A DNA stretch of 64,000 nt from Exiguobacterium sp. s124 (GTDB lineage: Bacteria; Bacillota; Bacilli; Exiguobacteriales; Exiguobacteriaceae): the NCBI RefSeq assembly GCF_018617485.1, contig NZ_JACSKH010000001.1:62001-126000 (forward strand), read 5' to 3'. The stretch's first letter is position 1; the number at the start of each line of letters is the position of its first letter. The notes beneath the pieces were generated by a model that saw only the letters and a list, made by a program, of their open reading frames with translations, made no database searches and was not told where the DNA came from. Below are positions 8,088-17,101 of this stretch, one piece after another. Position numbers and translations under genes: made by a program.

Positions 8088-9245
8088 ATGGATAAAGGTA
8101 AAGTAGTGATTTTTACAGATCGACAACGAAACATTCCGTACGCTTCGTCTATCCCGCACTATGAGCTTATGATTTCTGAATCGAATCCATCTTCTGAACC
8201 AAAGATTTCACCAGAAATTCGTGCAATGAAAGATCATATTAAAGTATATGTGATTGATTATGTTGATTATGAAATCGGATTAACGATTGCTGCGGCGCTG
8301 CGCACCTATCATCCCCAGTCATCGATTTTATGGGTTGATGACGTTATTCGACATAGAGGGAACTTCCCCTTCAATCAATTGTTAGGGAATGGGATATTTA
8401 GAATATTCTATTATAGAGAAGAGTATGCAGATGAACTGTTAGCCGAAATTCAAAATGTTATTCATCCAGAATATGCTGTGAAAAAAGGGACTGTAGCCTT
8501 TATATTACCAATTTTCAATGAAGAGAAACGGTTTTCACATATTCATGCTTTTTTGACATCCCTTACCAAAATGATTGAACGAAATTACTTACATGGGTCG
8601 ATTTATTTTGTAGATGATGCCTCTTCCGATCAATCGAAACACTTGTTACAGGAGTATCGGGATATCGTCATGAATGCGACGGACACGTTGTTCAAAATTG
8701 ATTATTTGAAGATGTATGAGTTGAAGCAGAATACGAAAAAAGCAGGTCTCTTTATCGAGGGAATGACGCATATCTCGAGCGAATATTATGTGTTCGTCGA
8801 TGCGGACAATTCGTTCAAAGTCGATGACATCGCTCAACTGTTGAGCATCGCAGAAAATGATTATTATGATATCGTCATCGGCACGAAAGATTTGACGATT
8901 GAAGATCGGAGTCTCGTCCGAAAATTCGTCAGTTTCGCAAAACGAACGATCACAAAACCGTTCCTACCAAAAGGGGTGTCGGACTCACAGACGGGTCTCA
9001 AAATCATTAATCGCCGGGCGATTCCGCGGTTACTTCCTTATTTGAGCGCAACGAGCGGGTTCGCCATCGATTTGGAGATGATGTATGCTGCCAAAAAAGA
9101 ACGCCTTCGTGTCTATCAACAACCAGTGACCTGTATCGAACGGGAGGGGTCTCACGTCGATCTCGTGAAAGATTCCATCGCATTTTTGAAGACGATGGCA
9201 CTTCTTTTACGCCGACAGCGGGCCGTCAGTCGAGCCAGACGATAA
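8088..9245 (+). CDS. Family 2 glycosyltransferase with unusual N-terminal domain
   Basis: A 385-residue protein. Residues from about 140 form a GT2 catalytic domain: 'VAFILPIFNEEKRF', 'IYFVDDASSDQS', 'YYVFVDADNSFKVDDI' (DxD motif) and 'GVSDSQTGLKIINRRA', the latter typical of dolichol/undecaprenyl-phosphate sugar transferases. The first 130 residues are an extension with alternating strands and helices ('IKVYVIDYVDYEIGLTIAAAL', 'SSILWVDD') that resembles a receiver or Rossmann fold but is not one I can name. Ribosome site 'aaggagga' at 8073-8080 fits the ATG at 8088 better than the GTG at 8085. The first 500 bases are clearly more AT-rich than the rest. A strong terminator follows. Confidence 0.85.
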   Translation: MDKGKVVIFTDRQRNIPYASSIPHYELMISESNPSSEPKISPEIRAMKDHIKVYVIDYVDYEIGLTIAAALRTYHPQSSILWVDDVIRHRGNFPFNQLLGNGIFRIFYYREEYADELLAEIQNVIHPEYAVKKGTVAFILPIFNEEKRFSHIHAFLTSLTKMIERNYLHGSIYFVDDASSDQSKHLLQEYRDIVMNATDTLFKIDYLKMYELKQNTKKAGLFIEGMTHISSEYYVFVDADNSFKVDDIAQLLSIAENDYYDIVIGTKDLTIEDRSLVRKFVSFAKRTITKPFLPKGVSDSQTGLKIINRRAIPRLLPYLSATSGFAIDLEMMYAAKKERLRVYQQPVTCIEREGSHVDLVKDSIAFLKTMALLLRRQRAVSRARR

Positions 9246-9258
9246 CATCACATCACGT

Positions 9259-9300
9259 ACAAAGCCCACGTCTCTTATTGGACGTGGGCTTTGTTTGTAC
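9259..9300. terminator. Bidirectional intrinsic terminator
   Basis: Perfect 14-base stem (9259-9272 with 9281-9294, 'acaaagcccacgtc') between the convergent GT2 gene and the small lipoprotein gene, with T-rich sequence on each side. Confidence 0.88.
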
Positions 9301-9597
9301 TCATTTGTGTGTAATCGATTCGGCAATCGAAGAATCTGTCTCGGCATAGTCGATCGTGATGACGTCTCCGACGTGCAGTGCATCAAGGTGATTCCTTTTG
9401 CCGTCAACAATCGTCGAAGACGTGAGTATCACCTCTTGTAGCGCATACTGTTCTTCAGGGTCTTGGTCGGACGGAGCAATCAATAGTGTGTATCCTTCCC
9501 GGTCTTCAATCACACTTTTTTCATCATCAATCGTACAAGCACTAAGAATCATCATACAGCCTATCAACGTCGTGAGCGCTAGAGTCCGAATCATCAT
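9301..9597 (-). CDS. Small lipoprotein, DUF3221-like
   Basis: A 98-residue exported lipoprotein. The signal peptide ends in a lipobox ('MILSAC'), predicting lipidation at Cys21. The mature region of about 75 residues ('SVIEDREGYTLLIAPSD', 'VGDVITIDYAETDSSIAESITHK') resembles the beta-rich DUF3221/YobA-type secreted proteins of Bacilli, though I am not certain. It starts only three bases after the stop of the 1471-residue membrane protein gene, so the two are cotranscribed and probably act at the same envelope site. Function unknown. Confidence 0.75.
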   Translation of the reverse strand: MMIRTLALTTLIGCMMILSACTIDDEKSVIEDREGYTLLIAPSDQDPEEQYALQEVILTSSTIVDGKRNHLDALHVGDVITIDYAETDSSIAESITHK

Positions 9598-9600
9598 GCG

Positions 9601-12600
9601 TCATCCTTTCTTGCATCGATGTCGCATCCGACGAAGGAACGGCTCTTCTTGTCGCGCGTTCCAATAGAAGAGGAACGAAAGCGGTGTGGCGAGTAACAGG
9701 AGGACCATGCCTGCGAAGTACACGAGACGTAAGACAGCATTCACCTGTACGTCACTTTCGGAAGACATGTACAGTTGTGTCACGCCGTTCAATGCGACTT
9801 CACCACGCTGCGCCCCCTCATCTGTCAAGAGTTCAAACAGCGGGGACGGAGAGTCGTTTAACGTGAATCGACCGAGCGAATCTTCGTGAGAGACCGTTCG
9901 TTTCATGACGCTTCGTTTCACATCGAGGGATTCTGCTTCTGTATTTGCGAGTAGTGGACGTTCCGTCACTTCTTCGACGGTCACTTGATCGGTCAGGAGA
10001 AGGTGATCGTAGCGGACGACATTCAAGTTTTTCATCTCGAGTCTCCCGGCATTTTCAATATTTCCCCGTGCCCAAATATGAAGCTGCATCGAGGCGGTTC
10101 CTTCTGGCGGAATCAAAATCTGTTCATAGTGGTTCCATGTCGATTTACGATATTCTTCCACTTCGCTGATAAAGTCAGTCCCAATCACGCGACGTTCCTC
10201 GTCGAGATAGTACATCTTCACGTGACGATTTCGAATCTGTTCGCTTCGTGCGTCAAAAGCAACCAAATATTCTCGGTCTGGGAGTGCTTCGATTTGTTCC
10301 GATGCGAAGATGTACCAGTCACAAGAACAAGTCGGTTCGTAGGATGCGATAAACGTATCGTCTTCTACTGTCGATTCGAACATATCGTCTGTAATAGACA
10401 CACAAGTCGCACACGTGGCGGCAGCCTCAGGCGTCGCAAGTGGTTCAGTCACCACAATCTCGTTCGGGTCGAACTTTCGTAAATCCTCCAGCTCGATTCG
10501 TGATGGCACGCGACTTTCCACAGCTAGTTCGAGCGTGTACGATCCCGGTTCCATCTCAAATGTATTCGGTGTCCAACGTTTCATAGTCGGGTGGACGCCG
10601 TCGAGTTCCTGAAGTTTGTACGGGAAATCACGACGCAAGGAATCATATGTGACCGTCTTCGACCCGATCTCGGTTTTTACATCAGGCAGTTGCCGCATCG
10701 CCGTGACATCGATTGTTTCTTCTTGGACGACATCTTCGTCCTGAAGGAGACGCAAGCGGACCGTCCCATCTGTCGACACAGGCGGTGTCAGATTGATATG
10801 GAATCGATAATTACCGGGTTCTGCCACATCAATCGTACGAGACAATGTGCCGGACGTGAGTGAGACACCTTTCCCGAAACTGAGCGACGGATAGTTACGC
10901 TCGGATTGGATTGTGCCGCTATAATCAAAGTCTTGTTCTCCTTCGAGCACCATGAACGTATTCGTTGGTGCTAGTACGTTTTCGAGAGATTGCTGTAAAG
11001 ATGTCCATTCGTCTTCGGGCAAGAAGACGATATTTTGAATCGCGTTAAAACCGACTGTATTCTCAACGGTGATGGTCGTCTCTTCCGTACCGACATCATG
11101 TATCCCGAGCGGTACCCATTCAAGACGTGCGCCCGTTTGCCGAGTCGTTTCGACGATTTGCTTGTCATCGTTGATGGTGACATCAAGCTGTCCGCCACTC
11201 TGATTCATCAAGACACGAGCGAATCCGATATAGCGACCCGGCGGTGTCTCTTTTGTGATGGAGAACGTATTCGGGACCATATGCGACTCGAAGCTCTCGA
11301 TTTGTACATCGTGAACCCACCAATACGTCTTTCGTTCTGGTTTTTGATAACTCAATAAGTCGATGCGCATCGTCTCGGCCGCTCGTGGTGTCACGTATTC
11401 CCCGCGAAGGTGAATCCCGTCTAAATTTCCGGAATCTCTTGGTGCCACGACGTAGGTTTGGTCGATTTCTTCTCCGGATGCGTCAAAGAAGCGAACTTTG
11501 ACGTGCAAGCGGTCGACGCCTCGACCTGATGCGACGATATCGAACCGATACGCGTTATTCGGGAGTGCCGGCAACAGACCGGACTTCGCGACTTGCCAAA
11601 TATAGTTCGGGTCTCCTTTTGCGACCTCCGCTTGTAGAAGTGGTAAATCGTTCGTCGAAGACAATGGATTTGGGGACAGGTCAACGATATCCGGATTATC
11701 CGCTTTAAAGAACGTCTCATCCTCAAGCATCGAATTGAATGAAGCGACTTGCTTTGTCGGTAAGTCGTCGAGCTCGTACGGTGGGGCATCGATGCGGGCA
11801 GAAGCGAAAGATAATCCGACGCCGTCTCCGAAATCAAGGTCGAACGCAGGGTCTTTCACGCCTTGCGTCTGTTGATACCAACGCCAGTCACTGTTCGCGA
11901 AAAGAGTCTTGCCCCACGTGAGAAACGGATTGGCGGAATCAATCGCTTCGAACGGCTTCCAGTAATAGTCGTCCGGAACCTGGCTGAGGAGCATATCTTT
12001 TTGCTCAATCATCTCAATCGTGTCATCTGGACGAATCCACTCAAAGTCGTCGCTATGTCGCTGTGTCGTGAATAGAATCGATTGCTTCCCTTGCTCATAT
12101 CCAGGCAGTGTCCCATATGTGATGGATCGATCGATTCCGTAAGGCGTCACGATGAGCTGGGGCACGGTCCGGTCGGTGAGCGGGGCGACGACATCGAATA
12201 AGGTGAACAGTCCGACTTGTTTCGTCCGCAGTAAGTCACGTTGCGAGGCAAGCATCTCTAAGTTGAACTGTTGACGTTCCTCCATCCCTAAATATTCATC
12301 TCGATACGCGAACTGGTTGACACCGAACACTTTGATTAAGTTGCTCGCCTCGTCTGAACGTCCTGTGTCGAGGAGATACTGAAGGAGCGAAAACAGATAG
12401 CGAATCGCAGGCGTAGATCCTTCATGATGGAACACCGTGTTTTCGAGAGAACTATACACATGGAAGTCCCCAGTCGGTTTGACCGTCTCACCGAGTGCGG
12501 GGTTTTGATTCCATTTTGGTGTCGCAACGCCGGTGATCGGCTGCGTCATCTCATCGGCAACAGGGAACTGAAGCCATTTCCCTTCGACCTCATTTTGGAC

Positions 12601-14016
12601 GGTCGCATATTCTTCAGGCACATCGACGGGCTTATAAAAACCTTCCATATAGACGGTACGATACGGATGAATAAAGAGTGTCAATGCAACAAAGCTGCCG
12701 ATGAAAAGGATGCCGCGATAGAGCGGTCGGGGAATTGCCTTGGACTGTCTGGCATCGACAATTCCAATCCCAAGTGCGAGCAGTAGACTGTAACTTACGA
12801 TCAACAGCCCGACAAGTTTATTTGGGTCACGGAACATTGGACCAATCAACGGTGTGTACGTGACGAGCGCGACGAATGCAGTTGCTACCCATTCATATGT
12901 CCCGGTCGCAAAGATGATCAGACCAACGCCGAGTAAGCCGAAGAACAAGTGAATCGGTCGTTTATAGCTACCGAGAAAACCGATTGCGATGAAGAAGAGC
13001 AAGACACCACCCGCTACCCAAAACGTCAACGGTAGTGTATGCAAGTCAAACATCGGCCACCAGTAACTGATTGTATAGAGTACGTTCTCGATGGACGAGT
13101 TGCGACTGAACAACATCAACGTCTCGGTGACGTTAATATTATGTTGGGATGCCTGTGCTCCGAATAGGATGGAACCGACATACATAAAGAACCAGTAGCC
13201 GTTGAACAAGATAAACACGAATCCGACTGCCGTGATGAGCCGGACGTAGTAGAAGAAAAACGATTTGAATGGCAATGTCTTCCGTTCCGTCCAAAGCGTT
13301 TTGAGTACGATGAGACCGAGCATGATGCCCATATAAATGGCTGAGAAGAAAAAGTAATGAATCCCGGCCGACATGAACATGAACGTCACAGACAATCCGA
13401 TGGCATCAATCCAGATTCTCGGGGAAAGTCGTTTACCGAATGAGAAATCAGGGTCCAGCTGCTTTCGGAATTTTGGGTCGAACAAGTTGAAGAAGAGTAG
13501 GAGTGCGAACGGGAATAATGCATACCCGCATAAAAGGTAAATGTGTTGGATACGTGTGATGATCCATGGATTCAACGCATAAAATAGACCGGCGAGCGTG
13601 AATGTCATGAGCGTCATCAATTGAAAATGTTTCGTGATATAAATCGAATGGAGTCGTTTGACGAGCGCATACATGCTGAGCGCCGACATAACAAGCAACG
13701 ATAAAATGAATGATTTGATCAAAAACGGTCCAGATGCACCAAACAATAGACTCAGTCCATAAAGAGGTGCGATAAAGACAAGTCGAGGAACGTTCAACAA
13801 TGTCGTCGTGCTCCATCGCTCATTCCAGGCACCAAAAATCTCTTCGATATAACGGTCAGACGATAGACCGAAAGCGATATCGCTAAAGACGACCATTCCC
13901 GGAGAAAACAGCGGGTACGCATAGACGAATATGCATAACATCATAATCGTCAAGGCGATGAGATCGTAACGGTACGTATGCAGACCGTTTCGTAGAGTGG
14001 ATAAGATGCGTTGCAA
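9601..14016 (-). CDS. Giant membrane protein, GT-C/YfhO-like with large extracellular region
   Basis: A 1471-residue protein. The N-terminal roughly 480 residues contain about a dozen hydrophobic helices with short loops, an arrangement seen in GT-C-fold lipid-linked-sugar transferases (YfhO- and AftD-like); the first outer loop carries 'GMVVFSDIAFG'. Then comes about 950 residues of probably extracellular beta-rich sequence with aromatic patches suggestive of carbohydrate-binding modules, a cluster of cysteines ('CATCVSI', 'CSCDW'), and a final helix ('LVYFAGMVLLLLATPLSFLFYW') with a basic tail. I chose TTG at 14014-14016 because 'aaaggagg' lies ten bases before it; the in-frame ATGs upstream have no ribosome site. 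The downstream lipoprotein is three bases away. It may transfer or remodel the glycan made by the neighbouring cluster (inference). Confidence 0.75.
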   Translation of the reverse strand: MQRILSTLRNGLHTYRYDLIALTIMMLCIFVYAYPLFSPGMVVFSDIAFGLSSDRYIEEIFGAWNERWSTTTLLNVPRLVFIAPLYGLSLLFGASGPFLIKSFILSLLVMSALSMYALVKRLHSIYITKHFQLMTLMTFTLAGLFYALNPWIITRIQHIYLLCGYALFPFALLLFFNLFDPKFRKQLDPDFSFGKRLSPRIWIDAIGLSVTFMFMSAGIHYFFFSAIYMGIMLGLIVLKTLWTERKTLPFKSFFFYYVRLITAVGFVFILFNGYWFFMYVGSILFGAQASQHNINVTETLMLFSRNSSIENVLYTISYWWPMFDLHTLPLTFWVAGGVLLFFIAIGFLGSYKRPIHLFFGLLGVGLIIFATGTYEWVATAFVALVTYTPLIGPMFRDPNKLVGLLIVSYSLLLALGIGIVDARQSKAIPRPLYRGILFIGSFVALTLFIHPYRTVYMEGFYKPVDVPEEYATVQNEVEGKWLQFPVADEMTQPITGVATPKWNQNPALGETVKPTGDFHVYSSLENTVFHHEGSTPAIRYLFSLLQYLLDTGRSDEASNLIKVFGVNQFAYRDEYLGMEERQQFNLEMLASQRDLLRTKQVGLFTLFDVVAPLTDRTVPQLIVTPYGIDRSITYGTLPGYEQGKQSILFTTQRHSDDFEWIRPDDTIEMIEQKDMLLSQVPDDYYWKPFEAIDSANPFLTWGKTLFANSDWRWYQQTQGVKDPAFDLDFGDGVGLSFASARIDAPPYELDDLPTKQVASFNSMLEDETFFKADNPDIVDLSPNPLSSTNDLPLLQAEVAKGDPNYIWQVAKSGLLPALPNNAYRFDIVASGRGVDRLHVKVRFFDASGEEIDQTYVVAPRDSGNLDGIHLRGEYVTPRAAETMRIDLLSYQKPERKTYWWVHDVQIESFESHMVPNTFSITKETPPGRYIGFARVLMNQSGGQLDVTINDDKQIVETTRQTGARLEWVPLGIHDVGTEETTITVENTVGFNAIQNIVFLPEDEWTSLQQSLENVLAPTNTFMVLEGEQDFDYSGTIQSERNYPSLSFGKGVSLTSGTLSRTIDVAEPGNYRFHINLTPPVSTDGTVRLRLLQDEDVVQEETIDVTAMRQLPDVKTEIGSKTVTYDSLRRDFPYKLQELDGVHPTMKRWTPNTFEMEPGSYTLELAVESRVPSRIELEDLRKFDPNEIVVTEPLATPEAAATCATCVSITDDMFESTVEDDTFIASYEPTCSCDWYIFASEQIEALPDREYLVAFDARSEQIRNRHVKMYYLDEERRVIGTDFISEVEEYRKSTWNHYEQILIPPEGTASMQLHIWARGNIENAGRLEMKNLNVVRYDHLLLTDQVTVEEVTERPLLANTEAESLDVKRSVMKRTVSHEDSLGRFTLNDSPSPLFELLTDEGAQRGEVALNGVTQLYMSSESDVQVNAVLRLVYFAGMVLLLLATPLSFLFYWNARQEEPFLRRMRHRCKKG

Positions 14017-14087
14017 GCCCGATCTGCCTCCTTTCATAACGTATGTCATCTATTTCGCCAAACGTCGGACTATCCCTGTCTAATCAA

Positions 14088-14118
14088 AAAAGAGACAGCC
14101 GATTCCGGCTATCTCTTT
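14088..14118 (-). terminator. Intrinsic terminator of the araC-type regulator gene
   Basis: Stem 'aaagagacagccg' with 'cggctatctcttt' (one G-U type mismatch) followed on the minus strand by a T run. Confidence 0.8.
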
Positions 14119-14155
14119 ACGACATGGAGTTAATAGATTGATGAAAACTCTTCCA

Positions 14156-15058
14156 TCAAATTAAACGATATTGAGAAGGGGTCATTCCTGTTTTGTTTTT
14201 AAAGAGTTTACTGAAGTACTGCGGATATTCAAAACCTAGTGTGTAGGCAATTTCACTAACAGAATGTGAGGTACTAAGAAGCTCGTTTTTGGCTCTATCG
14301 ATTAACATATAATGAATATGTTCTTGTGCACTTTTCCCTGTTTCTTGCTTCAACATATCAGACAGGTAATCAGGGGACATCCCTATTTTATCAGCACATT
14401 GTTTTACAGTTGGAAGACCTAGATCGCTAGCTTTCCCGGAATCAAACCAATCTATGAGGTGAGCTTCAAACATTGATACAAGATCACTATTGTGAGCTGT
14501 CCTAGTAATAAATTGTCGACTATAAAATCTTTGGGAATAATTGAACAGTAGCTCTAGCTGTGACACAATGACTTCTTTCGTGAATACATCAATATTACTT
14601 GAATATTCTTCTCGAATTTGGTCAACTAATGCACTGATGATACTTTTTTCTTTTTCGGATAAATGGAGAGCTTCATGAACATTGTAGTGGAAAAAGGTAT
14701 ACTCAGACATTTTTTTTGCTAGTTTACTGTGACGTATCAGTTCTGGATGAAAGATCAACGCCCATCCGGAAGAGGTTGTATCATCAGTACTACTCATAGC
14801 TTGGTTGGGTCCGACGAACATCATTGACCCTTCACTAAAATCGTAAGTGTTTCTGCCATATTTCAACTGTCCGCAAGGGAAATCTTTTACACTTACCATA
14901 TAAAAATCAAAAACTGCTAGTCCATCATTCTTTTCATTTGCACCTTCTTGAGGTTGAACATCCTCCCAATTGAAAATACTAATATGAGGATGTTTAGGCG
15001 GAGCTAGTCCAAGAAGCTTATGCATTTTACTTATTGATTCGATCCTAACAGTATTCAT
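14156..15058 (-). CDS. AraC-family transcriptional regulator
   Basis: A 300-residue transcription factor. The last 100 residues carry the double helix-turn-helix of the AraC/XylS family ('TVKQCADKIGMSPDYLSDMLKQETG', 'SVSEIAYTLGFEYPQYFSKLFKNKTGMTPSQYR'). The N-terminal part fits a cupin-like sensor ('YDFSEGSMMFVGPNQAM'). ATG at 15058 follows 'aggaga'. It lies in an AT-rich block with the Hsp31-like and dehydrogenase genes downstream-to-upstream on the same strand and probably controls them (inference from proximity). Related AraC proteins paired with such genes respond to reactive aldehydes or to disinfectants; the signal here is unknown. Confidence 0.9.
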   Translation of the reverse strand: MNTVRIESISKMHKLLGLAPPKHPHISIFNWEDVQPQEGANEKNDGLAVFDFYMVSVKDFPCGQLKYGRNTYDFSEGSMMFVGPNQAMSSTDDTTSSGWALIFHPELIRHSKLAKKMSEYTFFHYNVHEALHLSEKEKSIISALVDQIREEYSSNIDVFTKEVIVSQLELLFNYSQRFYSRQFITRTAHNSDLVSMFEAHLIDWFDSGKASDLGLPTVKQCADKIGMSPDYLSDMLKQETGKSAQEHIHYMLIDRAKNELLSTSHSVSEIAYTLGFEYPQYFSKLFKNKTGMTPSQYRLI

Positions 15059-15136
15059 AATAATTCTCCTGATATGATTTATTTTTTCTTAAAATTCAAT
15101 TCAAACGATTTTTAACATGGAGACTACCCATATTTA

Positions 15137-16015
15137 TTATTGTGCCAGTTCCTTTAGTAAAGTATCAGCTACTAATTTTCCAAGTTGATCACATGCTCTA
15201 GGACTATCCCCGGAGTAGAGTTTTCGATCAACATGTACTGCGCCTTCAACTTTTTTATTAATAAAACTCAAACCTTGTTCAGAAAGTTTTTCACCTTGAT
15301 ACCAAGGTAGTTTTCCAGGCAAATATCCTAATGAAGGTGATTGTCTGTCAACACTGTCTGGGAAAATAGCCATCTTATAACCTCTGTATGGGTGAGGATC
15401 ACTCGTATTTACTGATGCAGCCAAGAGTGCAGCCGGACCGTGGCAAACAGTGACCATATAACGGTCAGATTGATGAATCCAACGTATGAGTTTCCCAACA
15501 TGTTCATTCGTTGGTAAACCAACCATCGAACCATGACCACCCGGTAAAAAGAGCGCTACATAGGGGGAGTCATCATTTAAGTCTCCGCGACCAACCATAT
15601 CTTGAAGTGAGAGTGGTTGATCAAATTTCGATTTCTTTTCTCTCATAAATGCGAGAACTGCATGATCTTTTCGTGGGATCGACCATTGTTCTAGAACTGC
15701 AGATGAACCTGTTGGCGTCACTACATCAAAATCAAATCCTGCATTCGTTAAATGCATCAATGGAACCGCAGTCTCTTGAACGTTATTTCCAGTAGAAAAT
15801 AAAGAACCGTTTTCCATCTTGAAGTAGCGTTCTTCCGTACAGAGCACTAATATTTTTTTATTCCCTTTGTATTTCCCGGCAACACGTTTGTTATGCGTAT
15901 AGCCACTTTTTTTATCCACACCTAACAGTATTCCGAGTGGTGAAGGAATAAATCCTCGACCATTTTTTTCTTTAGTTGGGGCAATTCCTAGCGCTTTCTT
16001 TACAACTGTTGCCAT
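15137..16015 (-). CDS. hchA: Hsp31/HchA-like glyoxalase III and chaperone (DJ-1/PfpI superfamily)
   Basis: Cytosolic 292-residue protein closely resembling E. coli Hsp31, which converts methylglyoxal to D-lactate without glutathione and has holdase activity. The nucleophile elbow 'VTVCHGPAALL' holds the catalytic Cys-His pair, 'FLPGGHGSM' precedes it, and the following 'MAIFPDSVDRQSPSLGYLPGKLPWY' and 'VHVDRKLYSGDSP' match the Hsp31 subgroup rather than plain PfpI proteins. Length equals the family norm. It lies 16 bases after the dehydrogenase gene on the same strand and shares its AT-rich composition, so they are probably one operon for aldehyde detoxification. Confidence 0.9.
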   Translation of the reverse strand: MATVVKKALGIAPTKEKNGRGFIPSPLGILLGVDKKSGYTHNKRVAGKYKGNKKILVLCTEERYFKMENGSLFSTGNNVQETAVPLMHLTNAGFDFDVVTPTGSSAVLEQWSIPRKDHAVLAFMREKKSKFDQPLSLQDMVGRGDLNDDSPYVALFLPGGHGSMVGLPTNEHVGKLIRWIHQSDRYMVTVCHGPAALLAASVNTSDPHPYRGYKMAIFPDSVDRQSPSLGYLPGKLPWYQGEKLSEQGLSFINKKVEGAVHVDRKLYSGDSPRACDQLGKLVADTLLKELAQ

Positions 16016-16031
16016 TGCGACTCCTCCTTGA

Positions 16032-16850
16032 TTATAAATCGTATGATTTTCTCATATACTCTACAAATTGCTCATCTGTTTCACTTGAGTATCGATTTCC
16101 CAATGTTGCTCTCGCATCATTTCCGGATATATAGCGCAACTGGTCGCTACCATCTGTTGCTGCTTCCCAAATAACATCCGCTACTTCTTGAGGGTTTTGG
16201 TTTCTAGAAGTATCCATATTGGACATTGCTTCTATGAATGACTCTATAAGTGGTTGATATTCCTCTAGACTTTCATCATTTGAAAAAACAAAAGATCTTC
16301 CGCTAAAATCTGTATTCACTCCACCTGGTTCAATGAGTTTGACCCGAACACCAAAAAGGCGTACTTCAAAATGTAATGCCTCGGAAAGTCCCTCGACAGC
16401 CCATTTTGAACCATGGTATAGAGAACCAAAAGGGAATGCCATTCGTCCTCCGATGGATGATACGTTTACTATTGTTCCATCTTTGTGTTCTCGCATGATA
16501 GGTAGTACTTCTTTAATGACTTCAGCTAATCCAAATAGATTTACATCAAATTGTCTTCTTAATACATCCATCGATGTAGCCTCTAGAGGACCATAAGCGC
16601 CATAACCTGCGTTGTTAATCAAAACATCTATTTTTCCAAAATGTTCTACTGTTTCTTTAACTGCACGCTTAATTGATTCTGAATCAAGTAAATCAAGCTT
16701 TGTGACAAGAACACCATCTCCTTCAAGGTCGGTGCCATCTTGTGTGTTTCTCATTGTAGCCACTACATTCCAACCTTCACCCTTGAAACGCTTCGCCGTC
16801 GCCTTCCCAATACCACTTGACGCACCTGTAATGAACACTGTTTTTTTCAT
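16032..16850 (-). CDS. Short-chain dehydrogenase/reductase
   Basis: Classical NAD(P)-dependent SDR of 272 residues. It shows the cofactor motif 'TGASSGIG' at residues 8-15, 'NNAGYGAYG', a catalytic serine in 'VSSIGGRMAFP' and the Tyr-x3-Lys motif 'YHGSKWAVEG'. Start ATG at 16850 is preceded by 'aaaaggagga'; a longer in-frame reading to 16904 lacks one. First gene of the AT-rich dehydrogenase-Hsp31 pair. Members of this subgroup often reduce aldehydes or ketones, which fits the neighbouring glyoxalase, but the substrate is not readable. Confidence 0.9.
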   Translation of the reverse strand: MKKTVFITGASSGIGKATAKRFKGEGWNVVATMRNTQDGTDLEGDGVLVTKLDLLDSESIKRAVKETVEHFGKIDVLINNAGYGAYGPLEATSMDVLRRQFDVNLFGLAEVIKEVLPIMREHKDGTIVNVSSIGGRMAFPFGSLYHGSKWAVEGLSEALHFEVRLFGVRVKLIEPGGVNTDFSGRSFVFSNDESLEEYQPLIESFIEAMSNMDTSRNQNPQEVADVIWEAATDGSDQLRYISGNDARATLGNRYSSETDEQFVEYMRKSYDL

Positions 16851-17012
16851 ATAAATCCTCCTTTTAAAAGTCCTATAACATTTCTTTTTATAAAATATTT
16901 TCAAAATGACATTTATTTATTCATATTATAATTTAGAAAAAAGTATGGCGTCTTATACGAATCTGATGAACTTCAATACAAATCCAGAATTTCAAATGAT
17001 TTTCTGTACAAC

Positions 17013-17058
17013 AAAAAGACGCTAATTCTCGAAACGTAAAGAGAATCAACGTCTTTTT
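17013..17058 (-). terminator. Intrinsic terminator of the kyn operon
   Basis: Stem 'aaaaagacg' (17013-17021) plus inner 'attctc' pairs with 'gagaat' and 'cgtcttttt' (17050-17058). A/T tracts flank both sides; the kynB gene on the minus strand ends 44 bases upstream of it. Confidence 0.8.
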
Positions 17059-17101
17059 AGACATGCTGCAATCACTTTTTCGTACCAGTCCAAAAACTCG
17101 T

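Noticed and set aside
13448-13816. 122-codon frame antisense-shifted within the giant membrane protein gene
   Set aside because: Overlaps a strongly coding frame on the same strand and has no ribosome site or family-like sequence.
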